Part shown: one piece after another, positions 44,874 through 52,519 of the stretch | Numbering within the stretch: the first letter of the stretch is position 1 | How the letters are laid out: every line of letters starts with the position of its first letter | Source of the DNA: Rhodanobacteraceae bacterium | Lineage (GTDB): Bacteria > Pseudomonadota > Gammaproteobacteria > Xanthomonadales > Rhodanobacteraceae | Direction: 5' to 3' | Length of the DNA: 64,000 bases | NCBI GenBank assembly: GCA_004299705.1 | Contig: SCQS01000078.1 | Span: 1 to 64,000 of the forward strand | Program-made: the position numbers and the translations under genes | The notes under the pieces: model-generated | What the model saw: the letters and a program-made list of their open reading frames with translations, nothing else | What the model was told of the DNA's origin: nothing | The model's database searches: none

Positions 44874-46640
44874 GTGAGCAACCCGAAGTCTATGCCGCTC
44901 CCGAATTGGGAGCGGCGGTTCCCAGGTTTGCTGCAGCGTGAATTGGATGCACTGCACACGCGAGCCACCAGACTCGAACATTCAGTCAGCCCTGAGGGCT
45001 ACTGGGTTGTTGATCTCGATTGGCCCCTGGACGGATCGATTGTCCATTTAAAGGCGACGTACCCTGACACTTTTCCTTCGATGCGACCGCACGTTCGTCT
45101 CGTTGATGGGAAAGAGCCACGCCCAATCCGTCACCTGCATCCGACCGAAGGCGTGATCTGTTTGCTCGGCAGGTCCTCCAATCAGTGGCATGCCGGTCTC
45201 ACCTTGGCTGATGTTCTGCGAGAGCAGCTTGCAAACGCGCTCAATGACACCGGTGATCAGGACCCACAGGGTGAGCCCGCGGACTTTTGGTGGAACACCA
45301 CAGCGCTGAAGGACTCCTATTGCCTCGTCGATAGCGGATGGACGCTAGGGGAGGCTTCCTCCGGCTCGCTGGATTTGCGCATTGCGCTCGGACCGCCAGC
45401 ACCTCTGTCTCCAGCGTCACCAGTGCCACTTCCCCCCACAGTACGCGCAACTGTGATGGCAGTGCGAGACGCGCAAGGTCAACCACTCGCGGTTTGGGAG
45501 GGACCGCTGCCGCAAGTTCTGAAGGATGCGCGGACAATAACGGCTCCTTGGGCGCGATCGTCCGAAACCCTGCTGCCACGGGCGGATATCGGCAGCCAAT
45601 TGCACACGCTACGTGATACTTTCGCGCTGGAGGGGAAACCGCAAAACCTTGGAAATGGGCGCGCAGTACGCCCCTTCATTCTCGCTCATCCGATCGAAAT
45701 AGGGGTCAATGCCCGCGGCCTTGGTTGGATCATGGCGCTGGAGGTGGGGCACCCCAAAGCCTTTCGTCCGAGCGACAAAGGTCGAAAGCGACGTCCGCTC
45801 TACCAATACCTTATCCCCGTCCTGCGTGCCGGCCCCGATGATTTGAGGGTGCGGGCGCCCACAGCATCACGGCTGCGGAAAAAGCATGTCGCAATTTTTG
45901 GTTTGGGCGCAATCGGAGCACCAGTCGCGTTGGAGCTTGCCCGAAACGGGTGCGGGCGACTTCATCTCATCGAGCATGACTCGGTGGAGCCTGGAAACAC
46001 GGTCCGCTGGCCAATTGGTGTTTCGGCCTGGGGACGACGCAAAGTTCTGGCTATCGCTAATTTCATCGCCGGCGAGTATCCAGGAACCGAAGTCTTCCCT
46101 CACCAACAAATGATTGGCGCGATCAACAACCCTCCAGATTCGACCGTGCTGGATGAGGTGCTTGGCGACGTTGCCCTGGTGATCGATGCGACAGTAGCTT
46201 GGGGCGTCACCCAATGGCTGGAAATCCTTTGCCGGGAGCGAGGGATTCCGCTGCTCCAACCCTTCGCCACACCAACACTGGAAGGAGGAGCAGTTGTTCG
46301 GCTTACCAGTTCAGGCGGTTGCCTGGTGTGTCTGGAACACGCATGGGATCAGGGCGAGATCGTTCGGCCACCTGGCTCGCTCGAGGAAGACGATGTTCTC
46401 ACCCAGCCCATTGGCTGTTCCGAACGGACATTCACGGGTGCAAGTTATGATCTCCAAGAAGTCTCCTTGCAAACGGTGCGCCTCGCCGTTCAGACCTTGA
46501 CGGCAGCCGAGCCAGCTTTTTCGCTTATTCAGACCTTGAGTCTGATTGATGCGAATGGCAAAACGGTCCCGCCTCAATGGCGCGAAGATCCGCTGCCACG
46601 GCATCCAAAGTGCACCTGCCAACCACAGCGCATTCCATGA
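44874..46640 (+). CDS. E2-E1 fusion, ubiquitin-like activating and conjugating enzyme
   Basis: A 588-residue fusion with the layout of CBASS Cap2. Residues 1-125 are an E2-like domain with KATYPDTFPSMRPHV and catalytic C96 in HLHPTEGVICLLG, followed by W105. After a linker, residues 330-588 are a ThiF-type E1: ATP-binding GLGAIG (343-348), E367/D369, R378, K390 and D438, the probable catalytic C515 in PIGCSERTFTGASYD, and a probable zinc site C483/C486 with C580/C582. It starts with GTG at 44874. The stop overlaps the JAMM gene. Base composition is lower in GC than the flanks. Confidence 0.88.
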   Translation: MSNPKSMPLPNWERRFPGLLQRELDALHTRATRLEHSVSPEGYWVVDLDWPLDGSIVHLKATYPDTFPSMRPHVRLVDGKEPRPIRHLHPTEGVICLLGRSSNQWHAGLTLADVLREQLANALNDTGDQDPQGEPADFWWNTTALKDSYCLVDSGWTLGEASSGSLDLRIALGPPAPLSPASPVPLPPTVRATVMAVRDAQGQPLAVWEGPLPQVLKDARTITAPWARSSETLLPRADIGSQLHTLRDTFALEGKPQNLGNGRAVRPFILAHPIEIGVNARGLGWIMALEVGHPKAFRPSDKGRKRRPLYQYLIPVLRAGPDDLRVRAPTASRLRKKHVAIFGLGAIGAPVALELARNGCGRLHLIEHDSVEPGNTVRWPIGVSAWGRRKVLAIANFIAGEYPGTEVFPHQQMIGAINNPPDSTVLDEVLGDVALVIDATVAWGVTQWLEILCRERGIPLLQPFATPTLEGGAVVRLTSSGGCLVCLEHAWDQGEIVRPPGSLEEDDVLTQPIGCSERTFTGASYDLQEVSLQTVRLAVQTLTAAEPAFSLIQTLSLIDANGKTVPPQWREDPLPRHPKCTCQPQRIP

Positions 46641-47140
46641 ACATACAGTTGGTATATTTGCCTCAGGCAGTGCTTTCCACATGTCGCGAGGAGGCCGAGA
46701 AGCATTATCCATTTGAGTCCGGCGGAACCTTCATGGGCTACATTCAGGAGGACTACGCTGTCGTGGAAGCTCTCATTCCGCCGGGCCCCAAAGCGGAGCG
46801 AACTCGCTATGGCTTCGCTCCGGACCATGAATGGCAACTTCTAGAGATTGCCCGCCGCTATGAACAATCGGGGCGACGCACTACATACTTGGGAGATTGG
46901 CATAGCCATCCCAATGCAGGTTCTGGTGAGCTCAGCGCCAAAGACCGCGCCGTACTACGTCGGATCATTCGAACCGAGGATGCCCGCTGCTCGAATCCGC
47001 TTATGGCTATTCTCTGGGGCAGCTCAACCTCTCTGTGGTCACTTTCGGTCTGGAGTGCTTGCCTCGCACGGCGAACGGTCATCGGTCGCGCGCTTTCGGT
47101 TCACTCGGTGCGCTGCATCGCAGTAAAAGAGGCCGCTTGA
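46637..47140 (+). CDS. JAB/JAMM metalloprotease, Cap3-like isopeptidase
   Basis: A 167-residue JAMM protease with the full zinc motif: E27 (FESGG), H89-S-H91-P (GDWHSHP), S100 and D103 (LSAKD). In known operons this enzyme cuts the bond made by the E2-E1 partner, recycling or limiting the conjugate. ATG 46637 overlaps the E2-E1 stop by four bases; the longer frame to 46577 is an overlap. It is the last gene of the operon, and 160 bases follow without a gene. Confidence 0.9.
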   Translation: MNIQLVYLPQAVLSTCREEAEKHYPFESGGTFMGYIQEDYAVVEALIPPGPKAERTRYGFAPDHEWQLLEIARRYEQSGRRTTYLGDWHSHPNAGSGELSAKDRAVLRRIIRTEDARCSNPLMAILWGSSTSLWSLSVWSACLARRTVIGRALSVHSVRCIAVKEAA

Positions 47141-47303
47141 ACGGCGTTCTCAGCGACTTGTGCACGCGCCCTGGTATTCAGTTATTGCGCCGTTGCTCGA
47201 TTCACACCAGTTATGCCACGGGTTCTACCTCCATGAAGGATGTCGGGTAAGACCAAGAACTTCTGATGATCCAGCCGTCGCTGCATGACCGATACAGGCG
47301 CGC

Positions 47304-48062
47304 TCACAGGAACTCGTATTCAATCTGCGCCAGCCATGTGCGGCGGGGCGCGTCGTCATTGATGCCTTGCAACAGCCCGATCCGGTATTCGAGGTTGCTG
47401 GTGGTGCCCGGCACGTGCCATTCACCGCGTACCACCGGACCGATCTGGTAGGCGTGATCGTCAGGCCTTCCGTAGAACTCGATGCCTGGCTGGAAGGCTG
47501 CCGACAAGGCGTAGGTTCCGGAGTAGCTGTAGCGAAATTCGTAATGGCGGCTTGCGCCGGCACCGATCTCTTTTTCCCAGATCAGGTTCAGGCGATGGTC
47601 GAAGCGACCATCGGTTTTCTCGAATAGAGGCCCGAATTCGAGCCTGTCCTTCTCGCCCTTCGTGATCGGCAGTTCCAGCGAAGCGAGAAACCCAACGTCG
47701 ACCCAATACTGGCCAGGTTGGGTGAACTGGAAAGTGTTTTCGAACTCGTTCCCCTTCAGGCCCTCGCTCTCGCCGGGATTCTTCGCGTATTCGGCCACGT
47801 AGATCTCGGGTTTCCACCAACCCGTGAAGGCGTGCGAGAACGAAAGCTCGCTCGCGGCCAGGCCGTCGAAAGCGGGCCGGCCGTCGCTGGTGTAGAACCC
47901 GCGCAGTTCGATCTCGGACTGACCCTGGTTGATATGCGGCGAGTAGACGATGAAATCATCAGCTTGTGCTGCGGTGCTGGCCCCAATGGCCAGTAACGCG
48001 CATAGTGCGTGGGCTCGTCGTGGCCAAGCTCGCGACGGCATCGGATTCGTTGCGTGGAACAT
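47304..48062 (-). CDS. Outer-membrane beta-barrel-like protein
   Basis: A 252-residue exported protein. A signal peptide ends near residue 35 (IGASTAAQADDF), followed by alternating strands rich in aromatics (GWWKPEIYVAEY, QYWVDVGFLASLELP, RHYEFRYSYSG) and the C-terminal phenylalanine-containing end IEYEFL. GGGAG precedes ATG 48062. It lies 96 bases after the FTR1 gene and probably belongs to the same iron-related unit, perhaps as an uptake pore. The family was not identified. Confidence 0.75.
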   Translation of the reverse strand: MFHATNPMPSRAWPRRAHALCALLAIGASTAAQADDFIVYSPHINQGQSEIELRGFYTSDGRPAFDGLAASELSFSHAFTGWWKPEIYVAEYAKNPGESEGLKGNEFENTFQFTQPGQYWVDVGFLASLELPITKGEKDRLEFGPLFEKTDGRFDHRLNLIWEKEIGAGASRHYEFRYSYSGTYALSAAFQPGIEFYGRPDDHAYQIGPVVRGEWHVPGTTSNLEYRIGLLQGINDDAPRRTWLAQIEYEFL

Positions 48063-48158
48063 GTGCGGACTCCCTATTGATTGAATGGGGGACACAGCCC
48101 CTCTGGTCGCGGCCGTGCCGCAACGTGGAAACAAAACGGAGGGATGGAGGGAAGCTTT

Positions 48159-49046
48159 TTAAGCCTGCTGATCGGGCGCGGCGCGCGACCCGACGGGCGG
48201 GGCCGCTTGTGGCGGCCTCAGGTGTGCGCGTGCGCGCGCTGTGGCCATCCGCGTCGCCGTCAACCGCATCCCCAAGAGCAACACCGCGGCGGTGACCAGC
48301 CAGAACACCAGTTGCATCCCCGCCGGGCGTGCCTCGTACCCCACCAGCACGTGCAATGCTTGTCCGACCAGCGAGCCGTTGCTGAGCAGCCACGACGTAT
48401 TCCAGAGCTGGTTGCTCCAGGCCGGCAGGCAGTTGGCCTGGATCAGGAAACCTGCTGCGGTCGAGGACAGGCCGGCCGCGAGCAATACCAGCATCCAGTT
48501 GGTGGCGGTAAAGAAATGGCGGATCGGAATCCGCAGCAGACCGAAGTAGAGCGCAAACCCCACTGCCACGCCGCCGGCGAGACCCAGCGGCACGCCAGTC
48601 AGGAGGTCCACTTGTCCTGCGCCGCTGGCTGCCATACCGTACAGGAACAGCACGATCTCGGAGCCTTCGCGCAACACCGCCAACGCGACTACCGCCAGCA
48701 GCATGGCCACTGAGCTCGAGCCGGCCTTCACCGAATCGGTGACCTGCTGCATGTGCCGGACCATCTCCTTGCCGTGGCTGGACATCCATGTCACGTGCCA
48801 GCCGATCATCACCACCGCCGCCAGCAGCACGCTGGCGTTAAACAGCTCCTGGCCCGAACCGCCGACGGCTTCCTCGATCACGCCAGCAAAGATCGCAACC
48901 ACGATCGCACCGATCACGCCCAACGCGATGCCGCCGCCGATGAAGGTGCCGCGCCTCGCTACGCCGCGCGTGGCGGCGGCGACCACGGTCACGATCAACG
49001 CCGCTTCCAGGACTTCCCGAAACACCAGCAGTGCGACACCCAGCAT
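48159..49046 (-). CDS. FTR1-family high-affinity iron permease
   Basis: A 295-residue inner-membrane permease with about seven helices and both iron-binding motifs: REVLE near residue 10 (FREVLEAALIV) and REGSE near 127 (LREGSEIVLFLYG). Imports Fe(III) produced by oxidation of Fe(II) at the membrane. Preceded by 5 bases and a cupredoxin gene, and therefore an EfeU/EfeO-like arrangement in reduced form. Controlled from the Fur box at 49428. Confidence 0.92.
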   Translation of the reverse strand: MLGVALLVFREVLEAALIVTVVAAATRGVARRGTFIGGGIALGVIGAIVVAIFAGVIEEAVGGSGQELFNASVLLAAVVMIGWHVTWMSSHGKEMVRHMQQVTDSVKAGSSSVAMLLAVVALAVLREGSEIVLFLYGMAASGAGQVDLLTGVPLGLAGGVAVGFALYFGLLRIPIRHFFTATNWMLVLLAAGLSSTAAGFLIQANCLPAWSNQLWNTSWLLSNGSLVGQALHVLVGYEARPAGMQLVFWLVTAAVLLLGMRLTATRMATARARAHLRPPQAAPPVGSRAAPDQQA

Positions 49047-49051
49047 GTGAG

Positions 49052-49390
49052 CTACTCCACGATCAGGACGCCGCGAGCGGTGTCCTGGTGAAAGTCATCG
49101 AAAAACTTGTATTGGCCCTTGTCCAACGGACCGACGAAGACCGTCACGGTATTGCCGGGCGTGACGATCTTCTCGCGATTGAAGTCGCTGCTCTCGAACT
49201 CGGACGGCGTGCCGTTCTCATTGGTCATCAGGACCTTGAACTTGGTGTTGGCCGGCACCTTCAGGATGGACGGTACGAATTGTTGGTTCCGGATAACCAG
49301 TTTGTATTCGGGCATGTCGCCGGCTTGAGCTGCTGGCCCGGCCAGCAGTCCAAGCAACGTCAATCCAACGGCCCAGTGTTTGCGGGTCAT
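49052..49390 (-). CDS. Periplasmic cupredoxin-like protein, EfeO/P19-type partner of FTR1
   Basis: A 112-residue exported protein. A signal peptide ends at AQAGD (around residue 24); the rest is one cupredoxin-like domain (KLVIRNQQFVPSILKVPANTKFKVL, GPLDKGQYKFFDDFHQD). It lacks a complete type 1 copper site (no Cys ligand), like the cupredoxin part of EfeO. It is thought to oxidise or deliver iron to FTR1. ATG 49390 is the start of the natural protein. Confidence 0.85.
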   Translation of the reverse strand: MTRKHWAVGLTLLGLLAGPAAQAGDMPEYKLVIRNQQFVPSILKVPANTKFKVLMTNENGTPSEFESSDFNREKIVTPGNTVTVFVGPLDKGQYKFFDDFHQDTARGVLIVE

Positions 49391-50075
49391 ACGCCAACTC
49401 CTTGCAATGCCATGGTGGCCACGGGTTGCAAATGCTAATCGTTCGTATTTGCAAATACAAGAGGGCATCGTCTTGCCGATTGTTCCTTGGGCCCTCGCAT
49501 CGAAATGTCTTTGACACGGTCCCAGGTCATGCGGTCTCGCCGCTACTGCGTATGCATTCAGCGCGTCGACTCGTCGCGTTTTTCGTGCGGCCGCACAGCC
49601 CAACCCGCCCAGCGCTTCATGTAAGCGCGATTCCCCATTGGGGCGCTGCCTTTCGTTAGAGCCCCGGCACTGTGCGGTAGCACATGGCGCCATCAATAGC
49701 CCTTGTCGTCCATGCTGATCGCGATCTTGTGTTCCTTGAACAAGAAAGGCGGTGAGCGCCTCGCTTGTCGCAGTAAGGACTCCGAGCACGAACACTGAGG
49801 TTTCCGGATCGGTAGCGGGGTGGCCCTTCCGTCAAGATGCGATCAACAGATTTTCAAATTTCCCCCAAGGGCTCGCCAGCGGCCGATCCAATACACGTGT
49901 CCACATCCTGCGCATCAAGGGGCTTCTATGTCGGTCTAGGCATCGCAGCTAAGCGTAACCAAAGGAGCGCGCCGCAGCCTTCGATATCGGCTGGCGTGCC
50001 CCACACAGGACGGACATGTGTGGCGGTTTGTGCCGGCTCTCCGCGCTTTCATCACCCAAAGCTGGCCATTGCAAG
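49391..50075. other. Gene-poor stretch between the iron operon and the desaturase
   Basis: Apart from the Fur box at 49428-49452 I see no supported gene in these 685 bases. A short minus-strand end (FKEHKIAISMDDKGY then TGA at 49693) reads like the tail of a lost gene, but it is too short to claim. Base composition is lower in GC than that of the flanking operons. Confidence 0.5.
49428..49452. promoter_or_regulatory. Fur box upstream of the cupredoxin/FTR1 operon
   Basis: A 25-base imperfect palindrome, beginning GCAAATG and ending TATTTGC around TAATCGTTC. It agrees well with gammaproteobacterial Fur boxes of the GCAAATG / CATTTGC type. It lies 38 bases before the cupredoxin start. Indicates iron-regulated expression. 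Confidence 0.75.
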
Positions 50076-51149
50076 ATGGACTTACAAAAGCCGCACGATG
50101 CGGCAGTCGACTGCGTGCGCAAGAGCAATCGAGCAAATTCCCACAGCACCCCTGCCGGGTCAGGGGCGTTGTCGATGTGGCTTAAGCGGCATTACACGCC
50201 GACATTTTCTCGAGGCTGGGTAGAACTCGCGATCACGGCCATTCCGTTCGTGCTTATCTGGTACGCCATGTATTGGGCGGCAGCACACAGTCACTTGTGG
50301 CTATACGCAGCACTGCTGCCGTTTGCCGCAGGTTTCCTTGTTCGGCTTTTCATCATTCAGCACGATTGCGGTCATCGCGCGTTTTTCCCTTCGCGACGTG
50401 CCAATGACTGGCTCGGTCGGTGCCTGGGAGTACTTACGCTCACCCCCTACGCGCATTGGAATCGAGCTCATGCTCTTCACCATGCTACCTCCGGCAATCT
50501 CGACCGGCGAGGCGTAGGCGATATCGATACGCTAACGGTGTCGGAATACCGCGAACGATCGCGTTGGCTTCGGTTGCGCTATCGGATCTACCGAAATCCG
50601 CTGCTCATGTTCATCATTGGCCCAGCTTTCGTATTTCTGCTACAGAACCGCATCCCCGTGGGGTTTTTTCGAACGGGTTGGCGGCACTGGGCAAGTACCC
50701 TTGGGACGGATGTGTCGATTGCAAGCGCGGTGATCCTAGCGAGTTACTGGCTCGGCCTGGGGTCGTTTCTGATCGTACAGGGGCCAATCATGTTATTGAG
50801 CGCGTCGGTGGGTGGGTGGCTGTTCTATGTGCAGCACCAGTTCGAAAACACCTGCTGGTCTCGCGGAAGCGAGTGGGACTTTCGAGACACTGCGTTGCAA
50901 GGCAGCTCGCACTACGATTTGCATCCGGCCTTGCGCTGGTTCACAGCGAATATCGGCATGCACCACGTCCACCATTTGTGCAGCCGGATTCCGTTTTATC
51001 GGCTGCCGGAGGCGATCACGCGCCTTCCGGAACGTCATGACAAAAATCGTTTGACCCTGTGGCAAAGCTTCAATTGCGCCAAACTGGCGCTTTGGGATGA
51101 GGAGTCGCAGCGTCTAGTTTCGTTTCGCGAAGCCGCTCGGATGATCTAA
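50076..51149 (+). CDS. Membrane fatty acid desaturase
   Basis: A 357-residue integral desaturase with four membrane helices and the three His boxes: HDCGH (residues around 97), HALHH (about 130) and HHVHH (about 290), which bind the di-iron centre. Introduces a double bond in membrane acyl chains. ATG 50076 is chosen over the frame start at 50016. It stands alone between gene-poor regions and may be part of an acquired segment. Confidence 0.88.
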   Translation: MDLQKPHDAAVDCVRKSNRANSHSTPAGSGALSMWLKRHYTPTFSRGWVELAITAIPFVLIWYAMYWAAAHSHLWLYAALLPFAAGFLVRLFIIQHDCGHRAFFPSRRANDWLGRCLGVLTLTPYAHWNRAHALHHATSGNLDRRGVGDIDTLTVSEYRERSRWLRLRYRIYRNPLLMFIIGPAFVFLLQNRIPVGFFRTGWRHWASTLGTDVSIASAVILASYWLGLGSFLIVQGPIMLLSASVGGWLFYVQHQFENTCWSRGSEWDFRDTALQGSSHYDLHPALRWFTANIGMHHVHHLCSRIPFYRLPEAITRLPERHDKNRLTLWQSFNCAKLALWDEESQRLVSFREAARMI

Positions 51150-51241
51150 GAATCAACGCTGCGAGAGAACATCCCCTCGAGTCAGCCGTGCGCAATGGCA
51201 CGTTCACCGGGATCACCGATGCACTGATGATGGCGGCGTGG

Positions 51242-51811
51242 CTAATCGACTGCCCGTTGTTCCGCGTGCGCGGCCTTCCAAACTTCGCGGGCCGCATCTG
51301 CGTTCATGACCATGATGCCAATACCCACGATCAGATCGGGCCATGCGGAGCGTGTGAGCGCCGTTACGCCGCCAGCCGCAATGATGGCAATACTCGCAAG
51401 GACGTCGTTGCGAGCCGAAAGGAACGCTGCCTTGGTCAGACTACCTTGGTGTCGTCGGTAGCGTACCAACATCAATGCGCACGTGAGATTGATGACCAGC
51501 GCACCCAAGCCGGTTACGCTCAGCGGAATCGGAGCGGGCGCTACCGGGACATGAAACTTGGTCCAGATCGCCCAGATGGCTGCGACTGCCGGGATCAGCA
51601 GGACGCCCGCCAATCCCATGCCTACTCGGGCCTGGGCCTTGGGGTTCCAGCCAAGCGCGATCAGGATAAGCAGATTGACTGACGTGTCTTCGAGGAAATC
51701 GACGCTGTCGGCGAACAGTGACACCGAGCCAATCGTGAGGGCGACAGCAAATTCGATACCGAAGTAGGCAAGGTTAAGCAAGGCGACAGCCAGTACAACA
51801 CGACGGAGCAT
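51242..51811 (-). CDS. Short cation diffusion facilitator (CDF) transporter
   Basis: A 189-residue protein with about five membrane helices and the CDF metal-site pattern FADSVDFLEDTSVN. It has no cytoplasmic C-terminal domain; full CDFs are about 300 residues. Several compact CDFs of this sort exist, so it can still be functional, but dimerisation would differ. It could export Zn, Co or Cd. It starts at ATG 51811, after AAGGACATC. Confidence 0.75.
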   Translation of the reverse strand: MLRRVVLAVALLNLAYFGIEFAVALTIGSVSLFADSVDFLEDTSVNLLILIALGWNPKAQARVGMGLAGVLLIPAVAAIWAIWTKFHVPVAPAPIPLSVTGLGALVINLTCALMLVRYRRHQGSLTKAAFLSARNDVLASIAIIAAGGVTALTRSAWPDLIVGIGIMVMNADAAREVWKAAHAEQRAVD

Positions 51812-51937
51812 CAGATGTCCTTCGGATTCATGTGGCGAACTGTTCAAAAGCGTGCCCTCGGCGGCGCACAGAAATTCGGCCCCCCACAGGTTACTTCCAA
51901 CCATGAGTTCGCCTTCCAACTGGCTACACGTTTCGCC

Positions 51938-52519
51938 TCAATTCAGCGGAACTGGTTTAGGAATCCCCATATAGGAACGCCGTATGCGGAGCTTGACGTA
52001 TTCGGCGGTTGTGAGCACGATGATCACCAGATCGAAGATCGTCAGTGCCACGAAGCCGAACGAAGGCCCACTCGTCCATACGTGATAGATCTGGTACGCA
52101 GCAAACGCGGCGGTCAGCACGATCAAACCGGGGTATGCCCACAATCTGCCCCGCAGTATTTCCGCCACCACGATCGCTTTTGCGATGCCGTGTGAAAGCA
52201 GGTAAATCGCGGCAAACACCACTGCGTCCTGCTTGAAATGCGCAGCCCAGTGCACCACGTGCGTGGCGACGAAATCGTTCGGGTCTTCGCGCAACTCGGG
52301 CGTAAAGAGGATTCCGGCCCAAGCCTGTAACTGTTGCGGGCTCACGAACAGCAGCCACAAACCTCCAACAAGCTCACTGATAGCATCGATTGCCTTCAGC
52401 CCAATGCCGACTGCAAAGGCCTTGTCGAGCGCAGTTTGGCCACGAAAGCCGATCAAGTGACGTTCACTCAGATGCCGCCAGTGAATCACGCGTTGTAGAC
52501 GATGCCGTGAGATCATCAT
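51938..52519 (-). CDS. DUF2127 membrane protein
   Basis: A 193-residue protein with four helices and the DUF2127 pattern: AFAVGIGLKAIDAISELVGG, DFVATHVVHWAAHF, FAAIYLLSHGIAKAIVVAEIL, GRLWAYPGLIVLTAAFAAYQIYH. Function unknown. The start at 52519 overlaps the end of the RND gene by 56 bases; no alternative ATG lies between there and the domain. The overlap suggests coupling with the RND operon. Confidence 0.8.
   Translation of the reverse strand: MMISRHRLQRVIHWRHLSERHLIGFRGQTALDKAFAVGIGLKAIDAISELVGGLWLLFVSPQQLQAWAGILFTPELREDPNDFVATHVVHWAAHFKQDAVVFAAIYLLSHGIAKAIVVAEILRGRLWAYPGLIVLTAAFAAYQIYHVWTSGPSFGFVALTIFDLVIIVLTTAEYVKLRIRRSYMGIPKPVPLN

Noticed and set aside
44706..47140. Type II CBASS operon
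   Set aside because: E2-E1 and JAMM genes fit, but no CD-NTase or effector gene occurs nearby, so a full CBASS call is not supported.
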